Assembly (NCBI RefSeq): GCF_003121625.1
Contig: NZ_QDDJ01000011.1
Location: forward strand, 1 to 64,000
Length of the DNA stretch: 64,000 bases
Direction: 5' to 3'
Origin: Ornithinimicrobium cavernae
GTDB lineage: Bacteria > Actinomycetota > Actinomycetes > Actinomycetales > Dermatophilaceae
Below, piece by piece: positions 27,992-38,162 of this stretch. The first letter of the stretch is position 1, and each line of letters begins with the position of its first letter. The notes under the pieces were generated by a model. It had not been told where the DNA came from and ran no database searches. It saw nothing but the letters and a program-made list of their open reading frames with translations. Both the position numbers and the translations under genes were made by a program.

Positions 27992-29185
27992 TCAGCCCTC
28001 GATCCTGCGGGCGCGGATGATCCCGTCGATCGCCAGGATCTGCTCCTTGAGGTCGCTGCCGATCTCGCCCTCGACGTCCACCAGCGTGTAGGCGTACTCG
28101 CCGCGCGCCTTGTTGGTGAACTCGCTGACGTTGAGTCCGGCCTCACCCAGCACGGCGGTGATCTGGCCGATCATGTTCGGCTTGTTCTCGTTGAAGATGC
28201 CGAGCCGCGTCGTGCCCGGTGTGCGGGACATGACCACCTCGGGGAAGTTCACCGAGTTGCGGATGTTGCCGTGCAGCAGGAAGTCCGAGAGCTGGTCCAC
28301 CGCCATCACGGCGCAGTTGTCCTCGGCCTCGGACGTGGAGGCCCCCAGGTGGGGGAGGGCGATCACCTTGGGGTGAACCGCCCCGGCCTCGGAGGGGAAG
28401 TCGTTCACGTAGGCGTGCAGGTGACCCGAGTCCAGGGCCGCGATCACGGCCTCCTCGTCGACGACGCCGCCGCGCGCGAAGTTGAGCACCACACCGCCCT
28501 CCGGCATGGCAGCGATCCGCTCCGCACTGACCAGGCCCCTGGTGCCCTCGACCAGCGGCACGTGCGGGGTCACGAAGTCGGAGCGGGCGAACAGCTCCTC
28601 CACGCTCGTGACCTGCTCGACCGAGGGGGAGAGCTGCCAGGCCCGCTCGATGGTGATCGCCGGGTCGTAGCCGAGCACCTTCATGCCCATGCTCTGCGCC
28701 GCGTTGGCGACCAGGACGCCGATGGCTCCGAGACCGATGACGCCCAGGGTCCGTCCCGGCAGCTCGAACCCGGCGAACTGCTTCTTGCCGGCCTCCACCT
28801 GCTTGTCCAGGTCCTTGCCGGACAGGTGCTGCTCGGCGACGAGGTCCTTGGTGTAGTCGGCCGCGTGGTAGAGGTTGCGGGCGGCCAGCAGCATGCCGGC
28901 GATCACCAGCTCCTTGACGGCGTTGGCGTTGGCGCCGGGGGTGTTGAACACCGGGACGCCGAGGGCCGCGAGCTTGTCCACCGGGATGTTGTTGGTCCCG
29001 GCACCCGCCCGCGCCACGGCATACAGGCTCGGGGGCACCTGGTAGGAGTGGAGGTCTGCCGAGCGCAGCAGGATGGCCCGCGGCTCGGTGAACTCGGTGC
29101 CGAGGTCGAACCGTTCGCGGTCGAGGCGGTTCAGGCCCAGCGGCGAGATGGCGTTGAGGGTCTGGATGCGGAAGGTCTCAGCCAT
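27992..29185 (-). CDS. serA: D-3-phosphoglycerate dehydrogenase
   Basis: SerA oxidises 3-phosphoglycerate, the first step of serine synthesis. The 397-residue protein has the dinucleotide site LGVIGLGAIGVLVANAAQSMG (about residues 148-168), the RGGVVDEEAV motif, the catalytic HLGAST (about residue 280) and a C-terminal ACT domain (from about residue 320) that may sense serine. It is the short form without the intervening domain of mycobacterial SerA. It overlaps serC by 8 bp and is the second gene of a serC-serA operon. Confidence 0.94.
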   Translation of the reverse strand: MAETFRIQTLNAISPLGLNRLDRERFDLGTEFTEPRAILLRSADLHSYQVPPSLYAVARAGAGTNNIPVDKLAALGVPVFNTPGANANAVKELVIAGMLLAARNLYHAADYTKDLVAEQHLSGKDLDKQVEAGKKQFAGFELPGRTLGVIGLGAIGVLVANAAQSMGMKVLGYDPAITIERAWQLSPSVEQVTSVEELFARSDFVTPHVPLVEGTRGLVSAERIAAMPEGGVVLNFARGGVVDEEAVIAALDSGHLHAYVNDFPSEAGAVHPKVIALPHLGASTSEAEDNCAVMAVDQLSDFLLHGNIRNSVNFPEVVMSRTPGTTRLGIFNENKPNMIGQITAVLGEAGLNVSEFTNKARGEYAYTLVDVEGEIGSDLKEQILAIDGIIRARRIEG

Positions 29186-30257
29186 GGGTGCGCTCGAACT
29201 CCTTGAGGAAGGACACCAGGGCGTCGACCGACTCCTGGGAGGTGGCGTTGTAGATGCTGGCGCGCATGCCGCCCACGGAGCGGTGCCCGGACAGGTTGGT
29301 CAGTCCCGCGGCCTCCGCCTGGCTGAGGAACTCCTTGTCCAGGCCGGGGTCCGCCAGCAGGAAGGGGACGTTCATCCAGGAGCGGGACGCGGGCTCGACC
29401 GGGTTGGAGTAGAAGGCCGACCCGTCGATGGCCCCGTAGAGGGTGCTGGCCTTGCGCTCGTTGCGCTCCGCCATGCCGGGCAGCCCGCCGTTGTCGCGGA
29501 TCCACTGCAGGTTCAGTCCGAGCAGGTACCAGCCGAAGGTCGGCGGGGTGTTGAGCATGGAGTCCGCACCAGCCATGGCGGCGTAGTCCAGGACCGACGG
29601 CGTCTCCGGACGGGCCGAGCCCACCAGGTCGTTGCGCACGATGACGACGGTGATCCCCGACGGACCGAGGTTCTTCTGGGCGCCGGCATAGATCAGCCCG
29701 AACCTCGAGACATCCAGCGGCCGGGACATGATCGTCGAGGAGAAGTCCGCCACCAGCGGCACCTCGCCCGAGTCCGGCACGTAGCCGAACTCGACCCCAC
29801 CGATGGTCTCGTTGGCGGTGTAGTGCAGGTAGGCCGCGCCCTCGCTGACCGCGAGGTCCTCGGCGGCGGGGGTGGTGGAGTAGTTCGAGGCCGTCTCGTC
29901 GGCGATGACGTTGACCTGCGCGTACTTCCCGGCCTCGGCGATCGCCTTCTTCGACCAGGAGCCGGTGTTGATGTAGTCGACGGTCGCCCCGGCAGCGGTG
30001 AGGTTCAGCGGGATCGCGGCGAACTGGCCGGTGGCGCCGCCCTGCAGGAAGAGCACCGTGTAGTTGTCCGGCACGCCGAGCAGCTCGCGCAGCAGCGCCT
30101 CGGACTCGGAGGCGACGGCGACGAAGTCCTTGCTGCGGTGACTGATCTCCATCACCGACATGCCGAGACCGTTGAAGTCGGTGAGCTCGGACTGGGCGCG
30201 CTCGAGCACCTCGAGCGGGAGTGCGGCGGGGCCGGCGGCGAAGTTGTGGACACGCAC
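29178..30257 (-). CDS. serC: phosphoserine aminotransferase
   Basis: SerC converts 3-phosphohydroxypyruvate to phosphoserine with PLP. The 359-residue protein begins VRVHNFAAGPAALPLEVL, has QGGATGQFAAIPLNL, the PLP lysine in YAGAQKNLGPSG (about residue 190), and the C-terminal GHRSVGGMRASIYNATS. Its length and motifs match the E. coli-type enzyme rather than the mycobacterial type. GTG 30257 was chosen because GGAGGTCCTC precedes it; upstream in-frame codons lie across the promoter. Confidence 0.95.
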   Translation of the reverse strand: MRVHNFAAGPAALPLEVLERAQSELTDFNGLGMSVMEISHRSKDFVAVASESEALLRELLGVPDNYTVLFLQGGATGQFAAIPLNLTAAGATVDYINTGSWSKKAIAEAGKYAQVNVIADETASNYSTTPAAEDLAVSEGAAYLHYTANETIGGVEFGYVPDSGEVPLVADFSSTIMSRPLDVSRFGLIYAGAQKNLGPSGITVVIVRNDLVGSARPETPSVLDYAAMAGADSMLNTPPTFGWYLLGLNLQWIRDNGGLPGMAERNERKASTLYGAIDGSAFYSNPVEPASRSWMNVPFLLADPGLDKEFLSQAEAAGLTNLSGHRSVGGMRASIYNATSQESVDALVSFLKEFERTHG

Positions 30258-30345
30258 TGGGGAGGACCTCCGTGATCGGTGGGGTCGGTCTCGAAGCGGT
30301 CGCAACGCCTCGTTGAGTGCGGCCAGCAACATTGGGGTTGCGCCG

Positions 30346-30375
30346 ACTGTACGACTTTGCCTCCGTTGCGCCCAA
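30346..30375 (-). promoter_or_regulatory. serC-serA promoter
   Basis: On the minus strand TTGGGC (30375-30370) and TACAGT (30351-30346) are separated by 18 nt. They would give a leader of about 80 nt before serC. Confidence 0.4.
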
Positions 30376-30423
30376 GAGCCACTGGCTATGCAATGCGCCA
30401 CACCTGGTCCCGCCGCCGGTGGT

Positions 30424-30429
30424 TAGTCT
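30424..30429 (+). promoter_or_regulatory. -10 box of the DUF2344 gene
   Basis: TAGTCT ends 7 nt before ATG 30437, so the gene has its own leaderless promoter, independent of the radical SAM gene. Confidence 0.45.
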
Positions 30430-30436
30430 GCCTGCC

Positions 30437-31171
30437 ATGGCAGCAGCACGGCGCGTCCCCGAGGGACCGGCACCCGACCCGGCGGTGCAGAAGCTGCGCG
30501 TCCGCTATGCCAAGCGCGGCCGGATGCGGTTCACGTCCAGCCGAGACTTCCAACGGGCCCTCGAGCGGGCGCTGCGCCTCGCCGAGATCCCGATGGCCTA
30601 CTCCGCCGGGTTCCATCCGCACCCCCGGATCAGCTATGCCAACGCCGCGCCGACCGGGGTCGCGTCGGAGGCGGAGTATGTCGAGCTGTCGGTCTCCCGG
30701 GTGGTGGACCCCGCCCGGGTGGGGCCCGTGCTGAGCGCGGCCCTCCCGGACGGGCTCGACATCGTGGAGGTCCGCGAGGCGGAGCCGGGTGCGCTCGCCG
30801 ACCGCCTGGAGGCCAGCCGCTGGCAGCTGGTCTTCCCCGGTGTGCCGGTCGAGCGCCTGCGCCAGGCACTGGACCCGTTCCTGGCCCGGGACGCGGTGGA
30901 GGTCACCCGGATGATGAAGCAGGGCCCGCGCGCCATCGACGTGCGCGGACCGGTGCTCGTCGCGGAGGTGAGTGACCAGCCGGTGACCGGTGAGGCCCCC
31001 GAGGCAGTGCTCCTGCTCACCGTGCGCCATACGACGCCGACCGTGCGACCCGCAGAGCTCTGGGCGGCGCTGCGCGAGGTGAGCGGACTCGACCTCCCGC
31101 GCCCGGCGAGCACCCGACTGGCGCAGGGGCCGTTGGGAGAGGACCACGCCGTGCTCGACCCGCTGGCATAA
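30437..31171 (+). CDS. DUF2344 / TIGR03936 protein, radical SAM partner
   Basis: The 244-residue protein starts its domain with VQKLRVRYAKRGRMRFTSSRDFQRALERALRLAEIPMAYSAGFHPHPRISYANA, the clear family signature. It has a TruD/Cas6-like feel but no known catalytic residues. The family is co-inherited with TIGR03960 radical SAM proteins and sometimes fused to them, and may present RNA substrates. It keeps its place before rne but is cut off from the radical SAM gene by three genes on the other strand. Confidence 0.9.
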   Translation: MAAARRVPEGPAPDPAVQKLRVRYAKRGRMRFTSSRDFQRALERALRLAEIPMAYSAGFHPHPRISYANAAPTGVASEAEYVELSVSRVVDPARVGPVLSAALPDGLDIVEVREAEPGALADRLEASRWQLVFPGVPVERLRQALDPFLARDAVEVTRMMKQGPRAIDVRGPVLVAEVSDQPVTGEAPEAVLLLTVRHTTPTVRPAELWAALREVSGLDLPRPASTRLAQGPLGEDHAVLDPLA

Positions 31172-31475
31172 CGGGGGATCGGGCGTCCGTGTGAGATAGT
31201 GGCCATGGTTGTGCGACCGGCCACACCAGCCGCCCAACCCGACACGATCTCCCGCTGTGCGGCCCGAAGAGCCGGCACGCGAGTGAGCGGCCACGGTCGC
31301 GCACGGATCTGGTCGGCGCCGCCTCGGTGACGCGCGAAGTGCGCGAGCCGCCCGGCGTAACCAGGACGACTTCCGTCCGGCAGGCAACCGCCTGCCCGAG
31401 ACGACGCAACCCGCGCCTCGCGGGAGTGGGCCCCCGGGTCCGGTGTGGACTCCCTGCGAGCCACGAGAGGAAGCC
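31172..31475 (+). other. long leader before rne
   Basis: About 300 nt lie between the DUF2344 stop and rne. A GATAGT hexamer near 31193 could be a -10 box, giving a leader of about 270 nt. The leader contains a 41-codon ORF (ATG 31205 to TGA 31330) rich in Arg, Ala and Pro, and several short GC hairpins. RNase E mRNAs are autoregulated through their 5' leader in other bacteria; that role here is inferred. Confidence 0.35.
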
Positions 31476-34400
31476 ATGGTCACCATGGACCAGAACCCCG
31501 ACACACCCGGCGAAGCAGCAGACGGACCGGCGACCGGGGGAGCGACGGCCTACGGCGCCCTGTTCTCCCATGTCGAGGACGGCCAGCCGCCCGCGCCCGC
31601 GAAGAAGTCCCCGGCACGGCGGACCGCCAGCAGCGCGGCGACCACCGGCACGTCCAGCCGCCCGGCCCGCAGGACCCAGAGGTCGGCCACCAGCAGCACG
31701 ACCGCCACCCGGAGGTCGGCCACCAGCAGCACGACCGCCGACGACGGTGCCCCCGCCTCGGACGAGACAGCGACTGGCGAGGCCAGTGGCGCGGAGGACA
31801 CCGGGGCGCCCACGCCTCCGGCCGGCGAGGAGCGGGAGACCCAGGCGACCGCCGAGGAGCAGGACGCCCAGGAGCAGGACACGGGGGCGACAGTTACTGA
31901 CGAGGAGGATGCGGACGAGAGCGCGGTGGCCACCTCGCCGTCCCCCTTCGGCATGCTCTTCCAGGCGCCCGACCTCAGCGCTGTCCAGGCCCGTCCTGCG
32001 CGCCGTCGCCCGGCGGAGGCTCCCGACAGCGACACGGAGGAGTCCGACGAGTCGAGCAGCACGGGCGGTGCCACACGGGTCCAGCGCGGCCGCCGCACCG
32101 GCCGGGGCGGCACGGGCCAGACCGGCCCCGAGAGCGGCGGTGGCGACGGAGGCAGCCAGAGGGCTCGGACGACCGCTGCCGACGACCAGGAGCAGGAGGC
32201 CGCCGGGGCACCCCCGGAGGAGCAGTCCGACGACGGCTCGGACGAGAGCGACGCGCAGGGGCGGCGTAGGCGCCGGCGCGGCGGCAAGGGACGCCGCGGA
32301 CGCGGCAGCAGCGGCGAGGACCAGGGCGACAACGACAGCGACACCGGCGGGGGAACGGAGACCGCGAACGAGTCGGACTCCGCCGAGGACGCCGACAACG
32401 GCGCGGACACCGACTCCTCCACCGGCACCGTGCGTCGCCGTCGGCGCAGCAACCGCCGCGGCGAGGACGGCGAGGCCCGTGAGTCCCGCCGGGCCCGCGA
32501 GGAGGTCACCGGCGTCCGGGGATCCACCCGGCTGGAGGCCAAGCGCCAGCGCCGGCGCGAGGGCCGCGAGGCGGGCCGGCGCCGCACGATCATCACCGAG
32601 GCCGAGTTCCTGGCGCGTCGCGAGAGTGTCGAGCGCACCATGGTCGTGCGGGGCCTGGAGGACCGCACCCAGATCGGCGTCCTGGAGGACGGCGTCCTGG
32701 TCGAGCACTATGTCTCCCGCGCCACCCAGACCACCATGGTCGGCAACGTCTACCTCGGCCGGGTCCAGAACGTGCTGCCCAGCATGGAGGCCGCGTTCGT
32801 CGACATCGGCAAGGGCCGCAACGCCGTGCTGTACGCCGGCGAGGTCAACTGGGACGCCGCCGGGCTGGAGAGCAACGCCCCCAAGCGCATCGAGAACGCC
32901 CTGAAGTCCGGTGACTCCGTCCTGGTACAGGTGACCAAGGACCCGATCGGCCACAAGGGCGCCCGGCTGACCTCACAGGTCTCCCTTCCCGGCCGCTACC
33001 TCGTGCTCGTGCCGGGCAACTCGATGACGGGGATCTCGCGCAAGCTGCCAGACACCGAGCGGGCGAGGCTGAAGAAGATCCTCCGGGAGGTCGTCCCCGA
33101 GGGGGCCGGCGTCATCGTCCGCACCGCCGCCGAGGGCGCCAGCGAGGCCGAGCTGCGGGCCGACGTCGAGCGCCTGACCGGCATGTGGGACCGCATCCAG
33201 GGCAAGCAGAAGAGTGCCAGCGCCCCCGCGCTGCTGCACGGCGAGCCGGACATGACGGTCCGGGTCATCCGCGACGTCTTCAACGAGGACTTCGCCAAGG
33301 TCGTCGTCGCCGGCGAGCAGGCCTGGAGCGAGGTCAGCGACTACCTCAACGGGGTCGCCCCCGACCTGGCCGACCGCCTGGAGAAGTGGACCGGCACCAC
33401 GGACGTGTTCACCCACTACCGGGTGACCGAGGCGCTGGCCAAGGCGATGGACCGCAAGGTGTGGCTCCCTTCGGGTGGCTCCCTGGTCATCGACCGGACC
33501 GAGGCCATGACGGTCGTCGACGTCAACACCGGGAAGTTCGTCGGCTCCGGCGGGAACCTGGAGGAGACGGTCACCAAGAACAACATCGAGGCGGCCGAGG
33601 AGATCGTGCGCCAGCTGCGGCTGCGCGACATCGGCGGCATCATCGTCATCGACTTCATCGACATGGTCCTGGAGAGCAACCGTGACCTCGTGGTCCGGCG
33701 TCTCCTGGAGTGCCTGGGCCGCGACCGGACCAAGCACCAGGTCGCCGAGGTCACCTCCCTGGGGCTGGTCCAGATGACCCGCAAGCGGGTCGGAGCCGGC
33801 CTGATCGAGGTCTTCTCCGAGCCGTGTGTCCACTGCAACGGGCGCGGCATCGTGGTCCACTCCGAGCCGATCGACAAGCCCGACGGCAACGGTCACAACC
33901 ACGGTGGCTCCGGTGGAGGTGGGCGACGCGGTCGCGGACGCTCCGGCACCGGCGGTGACGCCGCACCCGCGCGCCCGACACCGGCGCCGGGCGGCCCCAC
34001 CCCTGCCCAGATCGCGGCAGCCGCCCATGCCGCGGCGATGGCCGGGTCCGGGCAGGCTGCCGACGAACCGGCCCAGTCACCGACCTCCCCGGCGGAGCCG
34101 GTGCCGGCCGCAGAGACCGCGCCGGCCGCAGAGACCGCGCCGGCCGAGGCCACTGCCGCCGGGTCCCGAGAGGCTGAGGTCGCCACCCCAGGGGCAGCGA
34201 CGGCAGCAGGGACGACGCCAGCGACCGTGCCGGCTGAGGGTGCGACGGCGCCATCGGCGACGGGAGCGGCCCGCACGTCACGGGGCCGCAGCCGGGGCCG
34301 TGCCACCGCGGCCGCCGCAGCGCCGGCGGAGGCGCCGAGGCCGACCCAGGACACGCCGGAGACGATCCCCGCCGCCGCAGCAGCACGGGACCCGGAGACG

Positions 34401-34547
34401 GCTCCGGTGAGCGCACCGGACCCCCAGTCCGCGCCGCGGCCGCGACGACGTCGTGGACGTGTCGTGGCCCCCGCCGGTCCGCCCGGAGGCGGCGAGGCCG
34501 AGGTCACGAGCGCCACGGCAGAGCCGGCCACGGGCGACAGCCAGTGA
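31476..34547 (+). CDS. rne: ribonuclease E/G
   Basis: This endoribonuclease processes rRNA and degrades mRNA. Of 1,023 residues, the first roughly 375 are low-complexity (acidic, Ser/Thr, Arg stretches). The catalytic core follows with an S1 domain ([34 protein letters not shown]), the metal-binding aspartates in VVDVNTGKF and [10 protein letters not shown], and the zinc-link CVHC (about residue 785). The C-terminus is again disordered, Ala/Pro-rich. The core-in-the-middle layout is typical of actinobacteria. ATG 31476 follows GAGAGGAAG. ATG 31485 is a second candidate. Confidence 0.95.
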   Translation: MVTMDQNPDTPGEAADGPATGGATAYGALFSHVEDGQPPAPAKKSPARRTASSAATTGTSSRPARRTQRSATSSTTATRRSATSSTTADDGAPASDETATGEASGAEDTGAPTPPAGEERETQATAEEQDAQEQDTGATVTDEEDADESAVATSPSPFGMLFQAPDLSAVQARPARRRPAEAPDSDTEESDESSSTGGATRVQRGRRTGRGGTGQTGPESGGGDGGSQRARTTAADDQEQEAAGAPPEEQSDDGSDESDAQGRRRRRRGGKGRRGRGSSGEDQGDNDSDTGGGTETANESDSAEDADNGADTDSSTGTVRRRRRSNRRGEDGEARESRRAREEVTGVRGSTRLEAKRQRRREGREAGRRRTIITEAEFLARRESVERTMVVRGLEDRTQIGVLEDGVLVEHYVSRATQTTMVGNVYLGRVQNVLPSMEAAFVDIGKGRNAVLYAGEVNWDAAGLESNAPKRIENALKSGDSVLVQVTKDPIGHKGARLTSQVSLPGRYLVLVPGNSMTGISRKLPDTERARLKKILREVVPEGAGVIVRTAAEGASEAELRADVERLTGMWDRIQGKQKSASAPALLHGEPDMTVRVIRDVFNEDFAKVVVAGEQAWSEVSDYLNGVAPDLADRLEKWTGTTDVFTHYRVTEALAKAMDRKVWLPSGGSLVIDRTEAMTVVDVNTGKFVGSGGNLEETVTKNNIEAAEEIVRQLRLRDIGGIIVIDFIDMVLESNRDLVVRRLLECLGRDRTKHQVAEVTSLGLVQMTRKRVGAGLIEVFSEPCVHCNGRGIVVHSEPIDKPDGNGHNHGGSGGGGRRGRGRSGTGGDAAPARPTPAPGGPTPAQIAAAAHAAAMAGSGQAADEPAQSPTSPAEPVPAAETAPAAETAPAEATAAGSREAEVATPGAATAAGTTPATVPAEGATAPSATGAARTSRGRSRGRATAAAAAPAEAPRPTQDTPETIPAAAAARDPETAPVSAPDPQSAPRPRRRRGRVVAPAGPPGGGEAEVTSATAEPATGDSQ
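31680..31739 (+). repeat. 27-bp direct repeat in rne
   Basis: A 27-bp stretch beginning AGGTCGGCCACC recurs at 31680 and 31713, separated by 6 bp. It encodes RSATSSTTA twice in the disordered N-terminal region of RNase E. Confidence 0.75.
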
Positions 34548-34549
34548 GT

Positions 34550-34579
34550 TTGTCTCCGGAGCCGGGATCGGGGTACGCT
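34550..34579 (+). promoter_or_regulatory. promoter of rplU-rpmA
   Basis: TTGTCT (34550-34555) and TACGCT (34574-34579) with an 18-nt spacer lie just after the rne stop. They give a leader of about 95 nt before rplU, a plausible place for control of L21. Confidence 0.5.
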
Positions 34580-34680
34580 ATCTCCTCGGTGCGCCGCGTC
34601 GGCGTTATCGGGGTGTGTCGCCCCGCTCCCGGGTCTGGATCATCCGACCCCCACCAGGATCTGCAGGAAGTGAGTTGAAC

Positions 34681-34989
34681 GTGTACGCGATCGTCCGCGC
34701 TGGCGGCCGCCAGGAGAAGGTCTCCGTCGGCGACGTCCTCATCATCGACAAGGTGAGCGGCGAGGCCGGCGATGCCGTCGAGCTCACTCCGCTGATGGTT
34801 GTCGACGGCACCACCGTCACCACCGACGGTGACGCCCTGGCCAAGGTCAAGGTCACCGCCGAGGTGGTCCAGGCCGCCAAGGGGCCGAAGATCATCATTC
34901 AGAAGTACAAGAACAAGACCGGGTACAAGAAGCGCCAGGGCCACCGCCAGCCGCTGACCCAGGTCAAGATCACCGCGATCGACGCCTGA
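34681..34989 (+). CDS. rplU: 50S ribosomal protein L21
   Basis: The 102-residue protein begins [24 protein letters not shown] and ends with [26 protein letters not shown], the complete L21 pattern and length. The GTG start follows AGGAAGTGAG. It is followed 37 bp later by rpmA, the standard L21-L27 pair. Confidence 0.97.
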   Translation: MYAIVRAGGRQEKVSVGDVLIIDKVSGEAGDAVELTPLMVVDGTTVTTDGDALAKVKVTAEVVQAAKGPKIIIQKYKNKTGYKKRQGHRQPLTQVKITAIDA

Positions 34990-35026
34990 GCGTCGGCGAC
35001 GAGCTTTCCTTCAGGAGGATTGACAG

Positions 35027-35302
35027 ATGGCAACCAAGAAGGGTGCGTCCTCGACCAAGAACGGTCGCGACTCAAACGCACAGCGTCTCGGCGTCAAGCG
35101 CTTCGGCGGACAGGTCGTCAGCGCCGGCGAGATCATCGTCCGCCAGCGCGGCACCCACTTCCACCCCGGTGCGGGCGTGGGCCGGGGCAAGGACGACACG
35201 CTGTTCGCGCTGACCGCGGGCACCGTCGAGTTCGGAGCCAAGGGTGGCCGCAAGGTCATCAACATCGTCACTGCGGCACAGACCGCGGACCAGCCCGCCT
35301 GA
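35027..35302 (+). CDS. rpmA: 50S ribosomal protein L27
   Basis: The 91-residue protein begins [22 protein letters not shown] and contains [20 protein letters not shown], the L27 signature; it sits at the peptidyl transferase centre. There is no N-terminal extension needing cleavage of the Firmicute type. TTCAGGAGGATTG is a strong ribosome binding site. Confidence 0.98.
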   Translation: MATKKGASSTKNGRDSNAQRLGVKRFGGQVVSAGEIIVRQRGTHFHPGAGVGRGKDDTLFALTAGTVEFGAKGGRKVINIVTAAQTADQPA

Positions 35303-35325
35303 GGCGAGCACACGACATACTCCGG

Positions 35326-35360
35326 ACGCCGGTGCGTTGCCCGAGGGCAACCACCGGCGT
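35326..35360 (+). terminator. hairpin between rpmA and obg
   Basis: A 15-bp stem (ACGCCGGTG plus GTTGCC, one bulged C, loop CGAG) starts 24 nt after the rpmA stop and is followed by TTCTGCTGT. It probably terminates or attenuates the ribosomal protein transcript before obg. Confidence 0.6.
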
Positions 35361-35405
35361 TCTGCTGTCCGGCACACCGGGGCTCCGCCCCTGAGAGGAT
35401 CAACC

Positions 35406-36917
35406 ATGGCCACCTTCGTCGACCGCGTCGTACTGCACCTTGCCGCGGGCAACGGGGGCCACGGCGTGGCCTCTATCCACCGCGAGAAGTTCAAGCCGCT
35501 CGGCGGCCCTGACGGCGGCAACGGCGGCCGCGGTGGGGACATCATCCTGCGCGTGGACCCCCAGGTCACCACGCTGCTGGAGTACCACCACGGCCCCCAC
35601 CGCAGCGCCCCCAGCGGCCGCCCCGGGGAGGGGGACGAGCGCAACGGCGCCCAGGGTGCCGACCTCGTGCTCGCGGTGCCCGACGGCACGGTGGTCAGCA
35701 CCCGCGACGGTGAGGTCCTGGCCGACCTGGTCGGTGCCGGAGCCGAGTACGTCGCGGCCCGCGGCGGCCGCGGCGGCCTCGGGAACAAGGCGCTGGCCAG
35801 CCAGCGGCGCAAGGCACCCGGTTTTGCGCTGAAGGGCGAGCCGGGGGAGGCCCGGGAGGTCGTCCTGGAGCTGAAGACGCTGGCCGACGTCGCCCTCATC
35901 GGCTTCCCCTCGGCGGGCAAGTCCAGCCTGGTCTCGGTGCTGTCCGCGGCGCGGCCGAAGATCGCCGACTACCCGTTCACCACGCTCGTGCCCAACCTCG
36001 GCGTGGTGACGGCCGGTGGCGAGCGCTTCACCGTCGCCGACGTGCCGGGGCTCATCCCCGGCGCCTCGGAGGGCAGGGGGCTCGGACTGCGTTTCCTGCG
36101 GCACGTCGAGCGCTGCCACGTGCTGGTGCACGTCATCGACTGCGCGACCCTCGAGCCGGGCCGGGACCCGCTGACGGACCTGGACGTCATCGAGCACGAG
36201 CTGGCTGAGTACGTGCCGGACGCCTCGCTGGGAGGGATGCCGCTGGCCGACCGCGTGCGCATGGTGGTGCTCAACAAGGCCGACGTGCCCGAGGCCCGCG
36301 AGCTCGCCGAGATGGTCAAGCCCGACCTGGAGGCCCGCGGGCTGGAGGTCCACATCGTGTCCGCCGTCGCCCACACCGGCCTGCGGCAGCTCACCTTCGC
36401 GCTGGCCGCCGCCGTGGCACGGGCGCGGTCCGAGCACATCGTCCTCGAGCCGCCACGGGTCGTCGTGCGGCCCAAGGCGATCGATGACACGGGGTTCCAC
36501 GTCCGCCGGGAGACCACTGCCGACGGGGAGGTCTTCCGGGTCATCGGCGACCGACCCACGCGCTGGGTGCGGCAGACCGACTTCGGCAACGACGAGGCCG
36601 TGGGCTACCTGGCCGAGCGGCTCAACCGTCTCGGCGTCGAGGAGGAGCTGCTCAGTGCCGGCGCGGTCGCGGGCTCCACGGTGCTCATCGGGCCGGAGGA
36701 CGACGCCGTCGTCTTCGACTGGCAGCCGACGATCTCGGCGGGGGCCGAGCTGCTGGGTCAGCGCGGCACCGACATCCGGCTCGAGGACCGCCATCGCCCG
36801 ACGCGCAGCGAGAAGCGCGAGGCGTTCCACGGCAAGATGGACGCGGCTGCCCGGGCCCGGGCCGAGCTGGAGGAGGACCGCCGCTCGGGTGTCTGGACCG
36901 ACCCGGACGACGAGTAG
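35406..36917 (+). CDS. obg: GTPase Obg
   Basis: Obg is an essential ribosome-associated GTPase of the 50S subunit. The 503-residue protein has the Gly-rich Obg fold ([19 protein letters not shown]), the G domain with G1 GFPSAGKSS (about residue 166), G3 [10 protein letters not shown] and G4 LNKAD, and the C-terminal OCT domain ([30 protein letters not shown]) plus an acidic tail. ATG 35406 after GAGAGGATCAACC gives the family N-terminus MATFVDRV. Confidence 0.97.
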   Translation: MATFVDRVVLHLAAGNGGHGVASIHREKFKPLGGPDGGNGGRGGDIILRVDPQVTTLLEYHHGPHRSAPSGRPGEGDERNGAQGADLVLAVPDGTVVSTRDGEVLADLVGAGAEYVAARGGRGGLGNKALASQRRKAPGFALKGEPGEAREVVLELKTLADVALIGFPSAGKSSLVSVLSAARPKIADYPFTTLVPNLGVVTAGGERFTVADVPGLIPGASEGRGLGLRFLRHVERCHVLVHVIDCATLEPGRDPLTDLDVIEHELAEYVPDASLGGMPLADRVRMVVLNKADVPEARELAEMVKPDLEARGLEVHIVSAVAHTGLRQLTFALAAAVARARSEHIVLEPPRVVVRPKAIDDTGFHVRRETTADGEVFRVIGDRPTRWVRQTDFGNDEAVGYLAERLNRLGVEEELLSAGAVAGSTVLIGPEDDAVVFDWQPTISAGAELLGQRGTDIRLEDRHRPTRSEKREAFHGKMDAAARARAELEEDRRSGVWTDPDDE

Positions 36918-36997
36918 GGGCCCGTGACGGGAGCGCCCGTGAGGACCGTCCTGGAGGGGCGCTGGGCCGTCCGTGTGGGTCGCCCTGAGGCACCCGA

Positions 36998-37011
36998 TGT
37001 ATGAACATACA
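36998..37011 (+). promoter_or_regulatory. palindromic operator candidate at proB
   Basis: TGTATG-AA-CATACA is a perfect 6-bp inverted repeat in an unusually A/T-rich stretch. It covers the position of the -35 box of the proB promoter, so a bound dimer would block transcription. The regulator is unknown. Confidence 0.45.
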
Positions 37012-37022
37012 GAGTAATGGAT

Positions 37023-37028
37023 TAGTAT
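37023..37028 (+). promoter_or_regulatory. -10 box of proB
   Basis: TAGTAT ends 6 nt before ATG 37035. Confidence 0.5.
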
Positions 37029-37034
37029 GCTTTC

Positions 37035-38162
37035 ATGGCCGAACCCCGTGACGCGATCAGGGAGGCCCGCCGCGTCGTCGTGAAGATCGGCTCGTCCTCG
37101 ATCACGGCACCGCAGGGCGGCGTCGACCTCTACCGGCTCCAGGCGCTCACCGGGGTGATCGCCAAGCGCTGGCTGGCCGGTGACCAGGTGGTGCTCGTCT
37201 CCTCGGGGGCCATCGCCGCCGGCATGACGCCGCTCGGACTCACCAAGCGACCCAAGGACCTGGCCACCCAGCAGGCCGCGGCCAGCGCCGGGCAGGGGGG
37301 CCTGGTGGCCGCCTACACCCACGCCTTCCAGCTGCACGGTCTGCACACCGGCCAGGTGCTGCTCACCGCCGATGACATGCACCGCCGCTCGCACTACGTC
37401 AACGCCAGCCGCACGCTGGAGAGGCTCCTCGAGCTGGAGATCGTGCCGATCGTCAACGAGAACGACACCGTGGCGACCGACGAGATCCGCTTCGGCGACA
37501 ACGACCGGCTCGCCGCGCTGGTGGCGCACCTGATCGATGCCGACGCGCTGGTGCTGCTCACCGATGTCGATGCCCTGTATGACGGACACCCCCGTCAGGC
37601 GGGCACCTCCCGGATCCCGGTGGTCACCTCGATGGACCAGATCGCGGCCGTGGATATCTCCGCCACCGGCTCGGCCGTCGGCACCGGAGGCATGGTCACC
37701 AAGGTCGCTGCGGCCCAGCTCGCCACCGCCGAGGGCATCACCGTGCTGCTCACCTCCGCGGAACAGGCCGCGCAGGCCCTCGCCGGGGACGACGTGGGGA
37801 CGATCTTCACGCCCACCGGTCGCAAGCGTCGGGCCCGCAGCAGGTGGCTCGCGCACGCCAGCAACGTCAACGGACGTCTCGTCCTGGACGCCGGCGCGGT
37901 GGAAGCCGTCGTGCAGCGGCAGACCTCGCTCCTGCCGGTCGGTGTGACCCGGGTCGAGGGCGTGTTCCACACCGGCGACACGGTCGACCTGTGTGACCCG
38001 GACGGCCACGTGGTGGCCAGGGGGCTGGTGGGCTACGACTCCACCGACCTGGCCCGTGTGGTGGGCCGGAGGCTCGACGCAGGGACCGCCAGCGCCCGGA
38101 GCCGGGGGTCCAGCCCCGCTCCGCGCACCGTGATCCGGCGCGACGACCTGGTGGTCCTGTAG
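37035..38162 (+). CDS. proB: glutamate 5-kinase
   Basis: ProB phosphorylates glutamate, the first step of proline synthesis. The 375-residue protein has the amino-acid kinase fold (VVVKIGSSSITAPQGG, SSGAIAAGM, VNENDTVATDEIRFGDND, LTDVDALYD, GTGGMVTKVAAAQLA) and a C-terminal PUA domain from about residue 275. The feedback site for proline lies in this fold. proA follows after 106 bp. Confidence 0.96.
   Translation: MAEPRDAIREARRVVVKIGSSSITAPQGGVDLYRLQALTGVIAKRWLAGDQVVLVSSGAIAAGMTPLGLTKRPKDLATQQAAASAGQGGLVAAYTHAFQLHGLHTGQVLLTADDMHRRSHYVNASRTLERLLELEIVPIVNENDTVATDEIRFGDNDRLAALVAHLIDADALVLLTDVDALYDGHPRQAGTSRIPVVTSMDQIAAVDISATGSAVGTGGMVTKVAAAQLATAEGITVLLTSAEQAAQALAGDDVGTIFTPTGRKRRARSRWLAHASNVNGRLVLDAGAVEAVVQRQTSLLPVGVTRVEGVFHTGDTVDLCDPDGHVVARGLVGYDSTDLARVVGRRLDAGTASARSRGSSPAPRTVIRRDDLVVL

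Noticed and set aside
26715-30257. Genomic island between the radical SAM and DUF2344 genes
   Set aside because: serA and serC are core metabolic genes, and no integrase, tRNA site or direct repeat bounds the block; only a rearrangement is supported.
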